A stretch of 64,000 nt of DNA from Planococcus sp. MER TA 32b (GTDB taxonomy: Bacteria > Bacillota > Bacilli > Bacillales_A > Planococcaceae): NCBI GenBank assembly GCA_023715185.1, contig JAMCAN010000001.1, forward strand, positions 496,001 through 560,000, written 5' to 3'. Positions 17,227-25,477 of this stretch are shown one piece after another (position 1 is the stretch's first letter; each line of letters opens with the position of its first letter). The notes beneath the pieces were generated by a model. The model did no database searches, was not told the DNA's origin, and saw only the letters and a list, made by a program, of their open reading frames with translations. The translations under genes were made by a program, and so were the position numbers.

Positions 17227-18104
17227 ATTTGCTGGAAGTGAAAGGTCTGACAAAATCCTATAAAGGCAACTTGGCAGTAGACCGCGTTTCTTTCGCGTTG
17301 GAAGAAAGAACGGCTACTGCATTGATCGGTCCGAACGGTTCCGGAAAAACGACGACACTGTCGATGATTGCGGGGCTCTTAAAGGAATCAGGCGGTTCAA
17401 TACAGAGGGATTTCAAATCAGGCGTCGGATTTCTGCCGCAGTATCCACAATTCTTCCCGTGGCTGAGTGCTTTGGAATTTACAGAAATGGCAGCGCAAAT
17501 CAGCGGGGTGGATGGAAAAAAAGCTCGGCAGCAATCAATCAGAACTTTGGAGTTTGTAGGGCTCGGTTCAGCGGTCAATAAAAAGACGGGAACTTTTTCT
17601 GGCGGGATGCGGCAGCGGCTGGGATTGGCCCAGGCAATTGTGCATCAGCCAAAATTATTATTGCTGGATGAACCGGTTTCTGCGCTGGATCCAACCGGGC
17701 GCCGCGAAATTATGGATCTGCTGAAATCGCTGCAGCAGGATACAACCATTCTCTATTCCACACATATCCTGAATGATGCGGAAAAAATGACTGATCAATT
17801 ATTATTCCTGAAAGAAGGAAAACTGGTGGAACAAGGGTCGCTTTCAGAAGTGAAAAGCCGTTATGCGGAGCCGAGGATCCGCTTGCGCTTTGAAACGGAA
17901 CAGGCCGCTGCCCGGTTTGAAGACCGCAAACTCTGGCCAATGAACAGAGATAGGAACGTTATTGCGCTTCCTTTATCGGGTGAAGGTCCCACGATGCAGC
18001 AGGTGCTGGCGGTTTTGGCCAATGAAGAAAGCGGAATTGCCGGAGTAGACAGGCAGAGCGCTTCGCTGGAAGAAATATTTCTGAAGGTGGCGGGGAATAA
18101 ATGA
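17223..18104 (+). CDS. ABC transporter ATP-binding protein, YxlF-like
   Basis: A 293-residue ABC ATPase with Walker A LIGPNGSGKTTT, signature TFSGGMRQRLGLAQA and Walker B LLLLDEPVSALDP, plus a C-terminal extension typical of DrrA/NatA-type exporters. The start is TTG 17223, which overlaps the preceding stop (TTGA); GGGAGG is 8 nt upstream. It overlaps the permease gene by 4 bp, so it very probably forms a complex with it. Substrate unknown; toxic-peptide export is one guess from the YxlF context. Confidence 0.92.
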   Translation: MNLLEVKGLTKSYKGNLAVDRVSFALEERTATALIGPNGSGKTTTLSMIAGLLKESGGSIQRDFKSGVGFLPQYPQFFPWLSALEFTEMAAQISGVDGKKARQQSIRTLEFVGLGSAVNKKTGTFSGGMRQRLGLAQAIVHQPKLLLLDEPVSALDPTGRREIMDLLKSLQQDTTILYSTHILNDAEKMTDQLLFLKEGKLVEQGSLSEVKSRYAEPRIRLRFETEQAAARFEDRKLWPMNRDRNVIALPLSGEGPTMQQVLAVLANEESGIAGVDRQSASLEEIFLKVAGNK

Positions 18105-18886
18105 ATCAATTTGGTGTGTTGCTGAAAAAAGAATGGCGAGAAAACCTGCGGAACTATAAAATATTCTGGATTCCGGCAGTATTCATCCTTTTAGGGATCA
18201 TGGAACCTGTCAGTAATTATTTTTTGCCGCAAATCCTGGATTCGGTGGGGAACTTGCCGGAAGGCACCGTATTGGAATTTCCGGTTCCGGAACCTGAACA
18301 GGTGATGGCTGCAATAATGGGGCAATATCAGTTATTGGGTCTTCTGATTTTGGTGCTTGCATATATGGGTACAATAGCCGGTGAGCGGAAAAGCGGAACT
18401 GCCACGCTGCTCTACGCCCGTCCATTGTCATTTTCAGCGTATTTTATAAGTAAATGGGTAATGGCCCAAATAATTGCGCTGCTGAGTGTCTGGCTCGGAT
18501 TTTTGGTTGGCTATTATTATACATACCTGTTGTTTGGCAGTATCGACATTATGAATCTGCTCCGATTTGTCTTCACTTACAGCCTTTGGGTCCTGCTGGT
18601 AATTTCAATTGTGCTTGCTGCCAGTGCCTGGATGCCGAATGCGGGGCTTGCGGCGGCAGCCTCACTCGGCATAATTATTATCAGCCAGGTGGTGGACAGT
18701 TTGCTTGGAACTTATTGGCCAATTTCTCCGTTGAAGCTGTCCGTATACGCTGCGTCATGGTTTGAGAATGGACCGGATATGGCTGATTTCTGGTGGTCAG
18801 CGGGATTGGCTGTGGTGCTGATCGCCTTTCTGCTGTTGCTTGGAATTTTCATTTCGTCCAGAAAAGCGGCATCAACAAAAGTTTAA
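18101..18886 (+). CDS. ABC-2 type permease, YxlG-like
   Basis: A 261-residue protein with six hydrophobic segments and the N-terminal LLKKEWRENLRNYK stretch typical of ABC-2 permeases. AGERKSGTATLLYARP is the usual amphipathic coupling loop. It starts within the stop region of the ATPase gene (ATGA overlap), which fixes the partner. Substrate unknown. Confidence 0.9.
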   Translation: MNQFGVLLKKEWRENLRNYKIFWIPAVFILLGIMEPVSNYFLPQILDSVGNLPEGTVLEFPVPEPEQVMAAIMGQYQLLGLLILVLAYMGTIAGERKSGTATLLYARPLSFSAYFISKWVMAQIIALLSVWLGFLVGYYYTYLLFGSIDIMNLLRFVFTYSLWVLLVISIVLAASAWMPNAGLAAAASLGIIIISQVVDSLLGTYWPISPLKLSVYAASWFENGPDMADFWWSAGLAVVLIAFLLLLGIFISSRKAASTKV

Positions 18887-18955
18887 TCTGGATGCCGCGG
18901 CTATGGAATTGGCTTGCGGCATATTTTTTTGCTGTTATGGAAAAGGGGAGAGCTT

Positions 18956-19351
18956 ATGATCCATCATATCGAATTGAATGTTTCAAATCTTGAACGTACA
19001 AGAACTTTTTATGATTATCTGCTTCCGTTGCTCGGCTATCATTTTTTCCAGGAATGGACGGAGGGCTTCAGTTACAGGAAGGGCAAAGAGTATATCGTCT
19101 TTGTCCAGACCCAGCCTGAATTTTTGGAAGTGGATTACCATAGAAAGGCTGCGGGGCTGAATCATATAGCCTTTCACGCGGCATCATCCTTTGAAGTGGA
19201 CGCAATTACAGAAAAAATGCGACAATCAGGTGTAAGCATCCTTTACCAGGATCGCCATCCTTATGCCGGAGGCAGTGAAACATATGCCGTATTCATGGAA
19301 GATCCTGATCGTTTGAAAATCGAAGTAGCAGTATCGGAAAGCGGGGGCTAA
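18956..19351 (+). CDS. VOC-family (glyoxalase/dioxygenase fold) protein
   Basis: A 131-residue single VOC domain. It opens IHHIELNVSNLERTRTFYDYLLPLLGY; HHIEL supplies one metal histidine, LNHIAFHA the next, and DPDRLKIEVA ends with the conserved Glu. The metal triad looks intact, so an enzymatic role is possible; the substrate cannot be told. GGGGAG lies before ATG 18956. The next gene starts 1 nt after its stop, so they are cotranscribed. Confidence 0.85.
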   Translation: MIHHIELNVSNLERTRTFYDYLLPLLGYHFFQEWTEGFSYRKGKEYIVFVQTQPEFLEVDYHRKAAGLNHIAFHAASSFEVDAITEKMRQSGVSILYQDRHPYAGGSETYAVFMEDPDRLKIEVAVSESGG

Positions 19352-19352
19352 T

Positions 19353-20057
19353 ATGGATAAGCGGAATTCCGAACGGTTCTTGGTCGCATTCAATAAAATC
19401 GAGAAGATAATGAAAGGCATGGTCGATCGAAACGGCCATCTGAGTTTTTTTAAAGCGATTGAACTTTCAAAGAAAGAGCACGCCACAATAAGGAAATATG
19501 AAGACGAACTGCGTGAATTTGGAGATTTGCGGAATGCGATTGTCCATCACCGGACGGAAACTGAGTATGTTATCGCAGAACCGCATACCGAAATCGTGGA
19601 ATTGATCGAGCATATTGAAAAGCTGCTGTCACAGCCGGTCACAATGGGGACCAGCTTTGCCAGAGAAGTTCATACATTCCAGTCAAATGACACTTTAAGT
19701 CAAGTGTTACGTAAGGTGAGAGATAAGAAGTTCAAACATATTCCAGTATATGATAAAGATAAATTCCTGGGTCTTCTTACAGCCAGCGGCATAATGCGAT
19801 GGCTTGCGGCTACAGTGGAAGAGAAGACTATTTCCCGGGAAATAACTACAATGGACGACATTCTGAAATACGAGAAAAACGGGAACACATATCGGTTTAT
19901 TGCGTCAAATACATCAGTATACGAAGCCGAGGAGATATTCAAGAACGCGGTTTTATCGGGGCATAAGCTGGAAGCGCTGCTGATCACGCGAAATGGCAGA
20001 AAAGATGAAACGCTGACAGGAATCATAACGCCGATAGATTTGATTCAAATAGAATAG
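19353..20057 (+). CDS. HEPN-like domain fused to tandem CBS domains
   Basis: A 234-residue two-part protein. Residues 1-80 are helical and contain GDLRNAIVHHR, with R60-N61-x3-H65 matching the RN-x3-H catalytic signature of HEPN ribonucleases. Residues about 95-234 form two CBS motifs (FQSNDTLSQVLRKVRDKKFKHIP and FIASNTSVYEAEEIFKN), a pair that typically binds adenine nucleotides. A nucleotide-gated RNase is a reasonable hypothesis, but the HEPN call rests on a short motif and helical character. It follows the VOC gene by 1 nt. Confidence 0.75.
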   Translation: MDKRNSERFLVAFNKIEKIMKGMVDRNGHLSFFKAIELSKKEHATIRKYEDELREFGDLRNAIVHHRTETEYVIAEPHTEIVELIEHIEKLLSQPVTMGTSFAREVHTFQSNDTLSQVLRKVRDKKFKHIPVYDKDKFLGLLTASGIMRWLAATVEEKTISREITTMDDILKYEKNGNTYRFIASNTSVYEAEEIFKNAVLSGHKLEALLITRNGRKDETLTGIITPIDLIQIE

Positions 20058-20069
20058 TAGGTTGATAAA

Positions 20070-20897
20070 ATGAAGAAGTTGATTGTGTTTTTAATAACAG
20101 CGGCCTTGATATGGCTTTTTGTATGGGGAAGCAATAATTGGATACAAACTACGGAATATACGGTTTCCTCCGATGAACTGCCTGCTGCTTTTGATGGGAA
20201 GAAAATTGTTCAGGTATCAGATTTGCACAACGCGATGTTCGGCAAAAACCAAAAATCATTGATCGATAAAATAGAAAAAGCCCAGCCAGACGCTATTTTC
20301 ATCACAGGTGACCTGATTGACAGCGAAAGATACGATCTGGACGCCGCTCTTGTTCTGGTGGATGCTTTAGTGGAAATGAGTGAAGTCTATTTTGTTACAG
20401 GCAACCACGAAGTGGCTGTCAACAAATTGGAAGATATAAAAGCGGCTCTGATTGAACGAGGAGTCATGTTTCTTGAGAATGAGGCAGTGGAATGGGAAGC
20501 CGGCGGTGAAACCCTGCAGATTGCCGGCATCCATGATCCATTGATGGATATGTATTATCGTGATGAAGAATATACCAGGGAAGCGATAGAGGCAGCTTCG
20601 CTGACAGATGATTTCACTTTGCTTCTTGCGCATCGTCCCGAACAGATGCCTGTATATGCGGATGCTGGAATTGATATCGTCTTTTCCGGACACGCTCACG
20701 GCGGTCAGGTCCGGATTCCGGGACTGGGCGGACTGTTCGCTCCGGGCCAGGGCTGGTTTCCGCGAATGACCGAAGGGGTTTTCGAGAACAGAGATACACA
20801 GCTTGTTTTAAGCCGAGGACTGGGAAACAGCGGTTTTCCTTTGCGGATACTGAACTTGCCTGAAATAGTTTCAGTTACATTGGAAAGAGCTGAATAA
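20070..20897 (+). CDS. membrane-anchored metallophosphoesterase, YkuE-like
   Basis: A calcineurin-like phosphoesterase of 275 residues with an N-terminal TM anchor (residues 4-20). Metal-binding motifs appear in order: VSDLHN, TGDLIDSE, TGNHEV, LLAHRPEQ and FSGHAHGGQVRIP. The active site lies on the outer side of the membrane if the N-terminus is an uncleaved signal anchor. The YkuE group may act on membrane or wall phosphate esters, but the substrate here is unknown. It lies 12 nt after the HEPN-CBS gene. Confidence 0.9.
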   Translation: MKKLIVFLITAALIWLFVWGSNNWIQTTEYTVSSDELPAAFDGKKIVQVSDLHNAMFGKNQKSLIDKIEKAQPDAIFITGDLIDSERYDLDAALVLVDALVEMSEVYFVTGNHEVAVNKLEDIKAALIERGVMFLENEAVEWEAGGETLQIAGIHDPLMDMYYRDEEYTREAIEAASLTDDFTLLLAHRPEQMPVYADAGIDIVFSGHAHGGQVRIPGLGGLFAPGQGWFPRMTEGVFENRDTQLVLSRGLGNSGFPLRILNLPEIVSVTLERAE

Positions 20898-20936
20898 TCC
20901 CGTCTTTTCACAATGCTACGGAGAAGGTGAGAAATT

Positions 20937-21419
20937 ATGATCAAGAAGAAAGAAGTTTCCCTCAGGTTATATAATCCTGGAATTGCTGTGGCATATGAAT
21001 TGCCTGCTGAACAATTGGAGTTTTCGGGCATGCCGCAGGATATCATCGACCGTGATAAAGAGAATCCCTTGAAGCATCTTGTCATCATTCAGGCAAGAAA
21101 TGAAACAGCGGGTTTTCTTGAACTTGATGAATCAGAAGACCGGAAAAAATATTCAAACAATCCGAATGCTTTATTGCTTAGAGGATTTTCCGTCAACCCC
21201 AAATTTCAGGGCCGCGGAATTGCGACCGGTTCGATATATGCTTTACAGGATTTTATCCGCGAGGAATTCCCCGATTTTAATGAAGTCGTCCTTGGTGTGA
21301 ATGCGCGGAATAAACCGGCAAAGATGCTTTTTGAAAAAGCGGGATTTGAAGATACAGGCAGGCGTTTCATGCGCACAAGCGGTGAACAGATTGTGATGTG
21401 CATGAGAATTGAAAAATAG
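20937..21419 (+). CDS. GNAT-family N-acetyltransferase
   Basis: A 160-residue acetyltransferase. LRGFSVNPKFQGRGIATGSI carries the acetyl-CoA pyrophosphate loop (Q/RxxGxG/A), and NARNKPAKMLFEKAGFEDTG is the C-terminal GNAT motif. The acceptor is not predictable. GAGAAGGTGAG precedes the ATG. It closes the run of same-strand genes from 18956 and has its own terminator. Confidence 0.88.
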   Translation: MIKKKEVSLRLYNPGIAVAYELPAEQLEFSGMPQDIIDRDKENPLKHLVIIQARNETAGFLELDESEDRKKYSNNPNALLLRGFSVNPKFQGRGIATGSIYALQDFIREEFPDFNEVVLGVNARNKPAKMLFEKAGFEDTGRRFMRTSGEQIVMCMRIEK

Positions 21420-21450
21420 CACGGGGCGGCAGCGCCTCGTGCTATTTTTT
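21417..21450 (+). terminator. terminator of the GNAT gene
   Basis: ATAGCACGGGGCG pairs with CGCCTCGTGCTAT around GCAG, followed by TTTTT. It overlaps the last codons of the GNAT gene and the 3' end of the converging CHY gene. Confidence 0.8.
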
Positions 21451-21772
21451 ATGCAAAATAAAGATGCTTGTGAAGGCTGCAGCCGGGGTTGAATGCTGCC
21501 GAACAATTGGGGCATGAAGATGCACAATGCAAATATTCTTCTACAGTAAGTTCATAACCGCAGGACCCGCAGAGCACAGCTTTCTGATCAAAATTTTCTT
21601 TTGGCCAAACCTGATGACTGCCGCAGCCTGCAGCCTGGTGGCATTCAAAGCAAGGGAAATAATCGCCGCAGCAATAAAATTTGATTGCGATGCGGTCGAT
21701 GGCAGAATGATAATGGAAGCAGCGGGTTTCCTCGTCAACGTCAATGCCTTTTACTGGTAAAGTGTGCGCCAT
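21449..21772 (-). CDS. CHY zinc-finger protein
   Basis: A 107-residue protein matching the CHY zinc finger: TRCFHYHS, IAIKFYCCGDYFPCFECH, a VLCGSCGYEL ribbon and CPNCSAAFNPGCSLH. In all 12 or so Cys/His ligands bind about three zinc ions. In eukaryotes the domain occurs in RCHY1 ubiquitin ligase; free-standing bacterial versions are of unknown function. Its start is divergent from the rib riboswitch. Confidence 0.9.
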   Translation of the reverse strand: MAHTLPVKGIDVDEETRCFHYHSAIDRIAIKFYCCGDYFPCFECHQAAGCGSHQVWPKENFDQKAVLCGSCGYELTVEEYLHCASSCPNCSAAFNPGCSLHKHLYFA

Positions 21773-21857
21773 ATAATAACCTCCTCTTTTTAATCATGAA
21801 TTAATGTTTTCTTCTTTTCTCCTATGCTACTATGGAAAAGACAAATAATCGAATTGA

Positions 21858-22019
<162 letters not shown>

Positions 22020-22040
22020 TCATGTTCTATTTGTTATGTG

Positions 22041-22073
22041 CCTCTTCTTTTCGATAGCCGAATCGGAAGGAGG
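22041..22073 (+). promoter_or_regulatory. predicted Shine-Dalgarno sequestering hairpin of the FMN riboswitch
   Basis: CCTCTTC (22041-22047) can pair with the Shine-Dalgarno GAAGGAGG (22066-22073), with CGAT/ATCG closing the inner stem. The same CCTCTTCT can instead pair with AGAAGA of the riboswitch 3' strand when P1 is open. This is the layout of a translational switch, off when FMN is bound. Derived from complementarity by eye. Confidence 0.5.
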
Positions 22074-22080
22074 AATTTAT

Positions 22081-22365
22081 ATGAAACGATCAAGTTTACA
22101 GAAAATCCGCAGTTTTTATGGTTCACAATTTAAAAGAAAACTGTCACCAACCCTCGGGAAAGAGGGTTATTTGGGCACGCTTGAAATTTGTATGCCCGCA
22201 TTTCACGAAAAGAAGTTTGGCACATCGGCAACAGCAAAATCATCTCAAAACCACTCTGCAGCCCTATCCCCACCACCCATTTGCCCCATGGTGGAAAAAT
22301 ACCCTTATCATAAACTGAAACAAACAGGAAACAAAGCCCATAAACAAATAGAGGAGTGTGTCTGA
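22081..22365 (+). CDS. orphan 94-residue ORF between riboswitch and ribE
   Basis: The ORF has the best Shine-Dalgarno of the operon (GGAAGGAGG, 7 nt before ATG), the one the riboswitch appears to control. Its TGA overlaps the ribE ATG (TGATG), implying translational coupling. The predicted product is basic, low in hydrophobic residues and resembles no family I know; it is not RibD, whose gene normally holds this place. It may be a leader ORF that only relays riboswitch control, or the scar of a deleted ribD. Coding status is uncertain. Confidence 0.45.
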   Translation: MKRSSLQKIRSFYGSQFKRKLSPTLGKEGYLGTLEICMPAFHEKKFGTSATAKSSQNHSAALSPPPICPMVEKYPYHKLKQTGNKAHKQIEECV

Positions 22366-22997
22366 TGTTCACAGGAATTGTGGAAGAAGTGGGACATGTC
22401 ACTGCGCTTAGCGCAAAACCTCAAGCTATGGAATTGACGATCGCCTGCGCTCTTATTTTGGAAGACATCAAAAGAGGGGACAGTATTTCAATCAATGGCG
22501 TTTGTTTGACGGTGTCAACTTATGACCAGGACTCTTTTACAGTCGATGTCATTCCAGAGACAGTGAAATCTTCGACCATGTCTGGCCTCAGGACCGGAGC
22601 GCGTGTAAATCTTGAACGGGCCATGCCGGCGACCGGCCGATTCGGCGGTCATTTTGTAAGCGGCCATGTTGATGGCGTCGGAGTCATCCGGTCGGTGAAA
22701 AAAGAGTCGAATGCAGTGACCAAAACAATTGAACTGGACGCTTCATTGATGAAATACATGATGGTCAAAGGTTCTGTTTCCGTAGACGGAACGTCTCTCA
22801 CAGTTTTTTCGACAGGCAAAAATTCAATAACCATTTCGTTGATTCCCACTACGCAGGAAGATTCATTGCTCGGCGAAAAAGGAATTGGTGAACGCGTCAA
22901 TATCGAATGCGATCTTTTAGCGAAATATACAGAACGGATCCATCAGGCTGACAAACCGGAAATGTCGAGAAGCTGGCTGGCGGAGCAAGGATTCTAA
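22365..22997 (+). CDS. ribE: riboflavin synthase alpha chain
   Basis: RibE dismutates two 6,7-dimethyl-8-ribityllumazine molecules to riboflavin. The 210-residue protein has the two lumazine-binding repeats, each starting with a [10 protein letters not shown] or GHVDGVGVI type strand; [11 protein letters not shown] and [22 protein letters not shown] are typical. ATG 22365 has GAGGAG 8 nt before it. It is the first recognisable enzyme gene of the operon. B. subtilis has ribD before it. Confidence 0.96.
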   Translation: MFTGIVEEVGHVTALSAKPQAMELTIACALILEDIKRGDSISINGVCLTVSTYDQDSFTVDVIPETVKSSTMSGLRTGARVNLERAMPATGRFGGHFVSGHVDGVGVIRSVKKESNAVTKTIELDASLMKYMMVKGSVSVDGTSLTVFSTGKNSITISLIPTTQEDSLLGEKGIGERVNIECDLLAKYTERIHQADKPEMSRSWLAEQGF

Positions 22998-23010
22998 GGG
23001 AGGCGTAACG

Positions 23011-23649
23011 TTGTTTTATACAGTGGAAGAAGCATTGGAAGATTTGAAACAAGGCAAGGCAGTCATCGTTATTGACGACGAAGACCGTGAAAACGAAGGT
23101 GATTTTATTGCATTGGCTGAACATGCCACGCCTGAAAACATCAATCTGATGGCGACCGAAGGCAGAGGGTTGATCTGTGTGCCCGTCACAGAAGGCCTCG
23201 CCAAAAAACTGAAAGTCGGATTGATGACTGATGATAATACGGATGAGTACGGAACAGCATTTACCATCAGCGTCGACCATATAGATACTACTACAGGAAT
23301 CAGCGCATTTGAACGTTCCCATACGATACTGAATCTGATCAAAGAAGACGCGCAGCCTTCTGATTTTAAGCGTCCTGGCCATGTGTTTCCGCTAATAGCG
23401 AAAGATGGCGGTGTACTTGAGCGTTCCGGACATACAGAGGCGGCGGTGGATTTGGCGAGGCTTGCGGGATCAGCTCCGGCGGGTGTGATTTGTGAAATCA
23501 TGAATGCCGATGGAACGATGGCAAGAGTCCCCGATTTGGTAAAAGTGGCTGAAAAACTGGGACTTGGAATTTTGACGATAAAAGATTTGATTGCTTACCG
23601 GCAAAAATCAGCAGCTGAAGGCTCAAGCCGAGGCGAAGGAGGAGAATGA
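23011..23649 (+). CDS. ribB: 3,4-dihydroxy-2-butanone-4-phosphate synthase, single-domain
   Basis: The 212-residue protein corresponds to the DHBP synthase half of the bifunctional RibBA of B. subtilis. Motifs [12 protein letters not shown] and [11 protein letters not shown] are intact, as is [24 protein letters not shown]. It ends with [17 protein letters not shown] where RibBA would continue into GTP cyclohydrolase II, so that domain is absent, not frameshifted: ribH begins at once. The start is TTG 23011 after AAGGGAGGCG. GTP cyclohydrolase II must be encoded elsewhere or be missing. Confidence 0.94.
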   Translation: MFYTVEEALEDLKQGKAVIVIDDEDRENEGDFIALAEHATPENINLMATEGRGLICVPVTEGLAKKLKVGLMTDDNTDEYGTAFTISVDHIDTTTGISAFERSHTILNLIKEDAQPSDFKRPGHVFPLIAKDGGVLERSGHTEAAVDLARLAGSAPAGVICEIMNADGTMARVPDLVKVAEKLGLGILTIKDLIAYRQKSAAEGSSRGEGGE

Positions 23650-23651
23650 AT

Positions 23652-24119
23652 ATGACTGTACATTATGAAGGATATTTAAACGGAGAAGGATTAAAGATTG
23701 GGATCGTTGTCGGCCGTTTCAATGAATTCATCACAAGCAAATTGCTGAGTGGTGCTGAAGATGCATTGAAAAGACACGGTGTAAATGAAGAAGACGTATC
23801 AATCGCATGGGTTCCCGGCGCATTCGAAATTCCGTTGGTTGCCAAAAAAATGGCTGTCAGCGGAAAATACGATGCCATTATCACACTGGGCACGGTCATC
23901 CGCGGGGCAACGTCGCATTTCGACTATGTCTGCAGTGAAGTGGCTAAAGGCGTCTCGCGCGCCAGTGACCAGTCGGATATTCCGGTGATCTTCGGTGTAT
24001 TGACGACGGATTCCATCGAGCAGGCGATTGAACGAGCGGGAACAAAAGCAGGCAATAAAGGCTGGGAGTCTGCGGCAGGCGCAATTGAAATGGCCAATCT
24101 GATGAAAAAAATCCAGTGA
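23652..24119 (+). CDS. ribH: 6,7-dimethyl-8-ribityllumazine synthase
   Basis: RibH condenses DHBP with the ribitylamino-pyrimidine to give lumazine, and forms a 60-subunit capsid in bacilli. The 155-residue product is close to B. subtilis Rib[44 protein letters not shown] (catalytic His) and [11 protein letters not shown] 23652 is preferred over 23646 because the GAAGGAGGAG motif ends only a few bases before 23646. It overlaps or abuts ribB. Confidence 0.96.
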   Translation: MTVHYEGYLNGEGLKIGIVVGRFNEFITSKLLSGAEDALKRHGVNEEDVSIAWVPGAFEIPLVAKKMAVSGKYDAIITLGTVIRGATSHFDYVCSEVAKGVSRASDQSDIPVIFGVLTTDSIEQAIERAGTKAGNKGWESAAGAIEMANLMKKIQ

Positions 24120-24159
24120 TGGAATAAGAGTGAAATCTATTTGATGAGGTGAGCCCATG

Positions 24160-24687
24160 ATGAGAAAACTCCATTTAGTCAGGCATTGCAAAGCGGCGGG
24201 CCAGGCTCCTGACGCTGTACTGACAGCGGAAGGCAGGCAACAGGCTGAAACGCTGACTGCTTTTTTCAAAGAAATCGAAATCAGCCACATCATCAGCAGT
24301 CCGTTTACCCGTGCCATCCAGTCCATCGAACCCCTTTCAGCAGCGCGCGGGTTGTCGATCCAGATCGATGACAGGCTGGCAGAGCGGGTGCTCAGCACAA
24401 AAGATTTGCCGGACTGGATGGATAAAATTGAACAGTCCTTCAATGATTTCGAATTGAAATTCGAAGGCGGCGAATCCGCTGCCGAAGCTGCTGATAGAGG
24501 TGCTGCTGTGCTGGCTGAGGCACCTGACAACGCAGTGCTGGTGACTCATGGGAACATGATGGGTTTGCTGCTGAAGAAATTTGAAGAAGCATATGGTTTC
24601 GAGGAATGGAAAGCCTTAACGAATCCGGATGTTTACGTTCTGACTATTGAAGGCGAAAAAACTTCTGTAAAAAGAATGTGGAAATAA
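24160..24687 (+). CDS. histidine phosphatase family protein
   Basis: A 175-residue branch-1 histidine phosphatase (phosphoglycerate-mutase fold). LHLVRHCKA carries the phospho-accepting His with Cys in the usual Gly/Glu place; SSPFTRAIQSI, ERVL and VLVTHGNMMGLLL complete the site. The substrate is unknown. It starts about 40 bp after ribH and may be read with it; since riboflavin synthesis needs an unidentified phosphatase step, this location is suggestive only. ATG 24157 is an equal alternative. Confidence 0.85.
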   Translation: MRKLHLVRHCKAAGQAPDAVLTAEGRQQAETLTAFFKEIEISHIISSPFTRAIQSIEPLSAARGLSIQIDDRLAERVLSTKDLPDWMDKIEQSFNDFELKFEGGESAAEAADRGAAVLAEAPDNAVLVTHGNMMGLLLKKFEEAYGFEEWKALTNPDVYVLTIEGEKTSVKRMWK

Positions 24688-24692
24688 AAATG

Positions 24693-24719
24693 AGCCCGGA
24701 ACCTGTGTTCCGGGCTTTT
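24693..24719. terminator. bidirectional terminator
   Basis: AGCCCGGAAC pairs with GTTCCGGGCT around CTGT, with an A-rich left flank and T-rich right flank; it separates the converging phosphatase and reductase genes. Confidence 0.85.
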
Positions 24720-24721
24720 AA

Positions 24722-25345
24722 TTATTCCAATGTATTGCCTTCTGCAGGTATGGGATTATTTTTGAGCATTCCGGCGAAATGATACGTATTATAGGCGAGG
24801 CGTTCAATTGTTGACTTAGTGAAGTCATTGTCTCTGCCGGCATCCATATAGGAATCTCCCGGCCCCGCTTCACCAACCCAATACGCGTCCACATTCGGCG
24901 GTACCGTAAAGCCGATATGCGACAGACCATAAAGAATTGAAGCGGCGGAATGCTTGGCGCCGTCTTCATTGCCAGTGACGACAGCCCCGCCGACTTTATT
25001 ATAGAAAACAGCCTGCCCTTTATCATTGGTTACACTGCTGCTGCCGTACAGACGCTCAATTGCCTGCGTGCAAAGCGAGCTTTTCTCTCCAAGCCAGATT
25101 GGTGTGCCGATGATCAAAATATCAGCCGCCATCACTTTCTCCAGTATTTGCGGCCATTCATCCCCGTCTCCCATATCTTCCTGAACCCCATAGGCAATAT
25201 TGTAATCCGCAAGCCTCACAATTTCAGATTCCACTCCAAGCTGATTGTAATGGACCTTTACATCTTCCATGAAGCCTTCCGTATGGGAAGGGTCTGCAGT
25301 GCTTTTCAGTGAAGTATTAAGAAATAAAGCTTTTAAATTCTGCAT
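24722..25345 (-). CDS. flavodoxin-fold NAD(P)H-dependent reductase
   Basis: A 207-residue FMN-binding protein of the flavodoxin/NADPH-dependent FMN reductase superfamily: LKALFLNTSLKSTADPSHT is the phosphate loop and ILIIGTPIWLGEKSSLCTQAIERL the second FMN loop. Members act as quinone or azo reductases; the electron acceptor cannot be fixed. AAAAGGAGTGATCGC leads to ATG 25345, so the longer upstream frame is rejected. It lies beside the flavin operon but on the other strand. Confidence 0.85.
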   Translation of the reverse strand: MQNLKALFLNTSLKSTADPSHTEGFMEDVKVHYNQLGVESEIVRLADYNIAYGVQEDMGDGDEWPQILEKVMAADILIIGTPIWLGEKSSLCTQAIERLYGSSSVTNDKGQAVFYNKVGGAVVTGNEDGAKHSAASILYGLSHIGFTVPPNVDAYWVGEAGPGDSYMDAGRDNDFTKSTIERLAYNTYHFAGMLKNNPIPAEGNTLE

Positions 25346-25477
25346 GCGATCACTCCTTTTCTGCTGGTCTCTTTCCTTATTCCCTTTGCGCGAATTATTA
25401 TGCACGGCGTTAGAATAGTTAGAAAAGGGTGAAACGATTATAATAGAAGCAGATATTCTTTAAGGAGGCGACTGGAT

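Noticed and set aside
22081-22365. Orphan ORF as a ribD fragment
   Set aside because: None of the three frames shows RibD deaminase or reductase motifs, so a direct remnant cannot be claimed.
23799-24530. 243-codon minus-strand ORF opposite ribH and the phosphatase gene
   Set aside because: Covers two clear genes in antisense and has Ser/Ala-rich composition typical of shadow frames.
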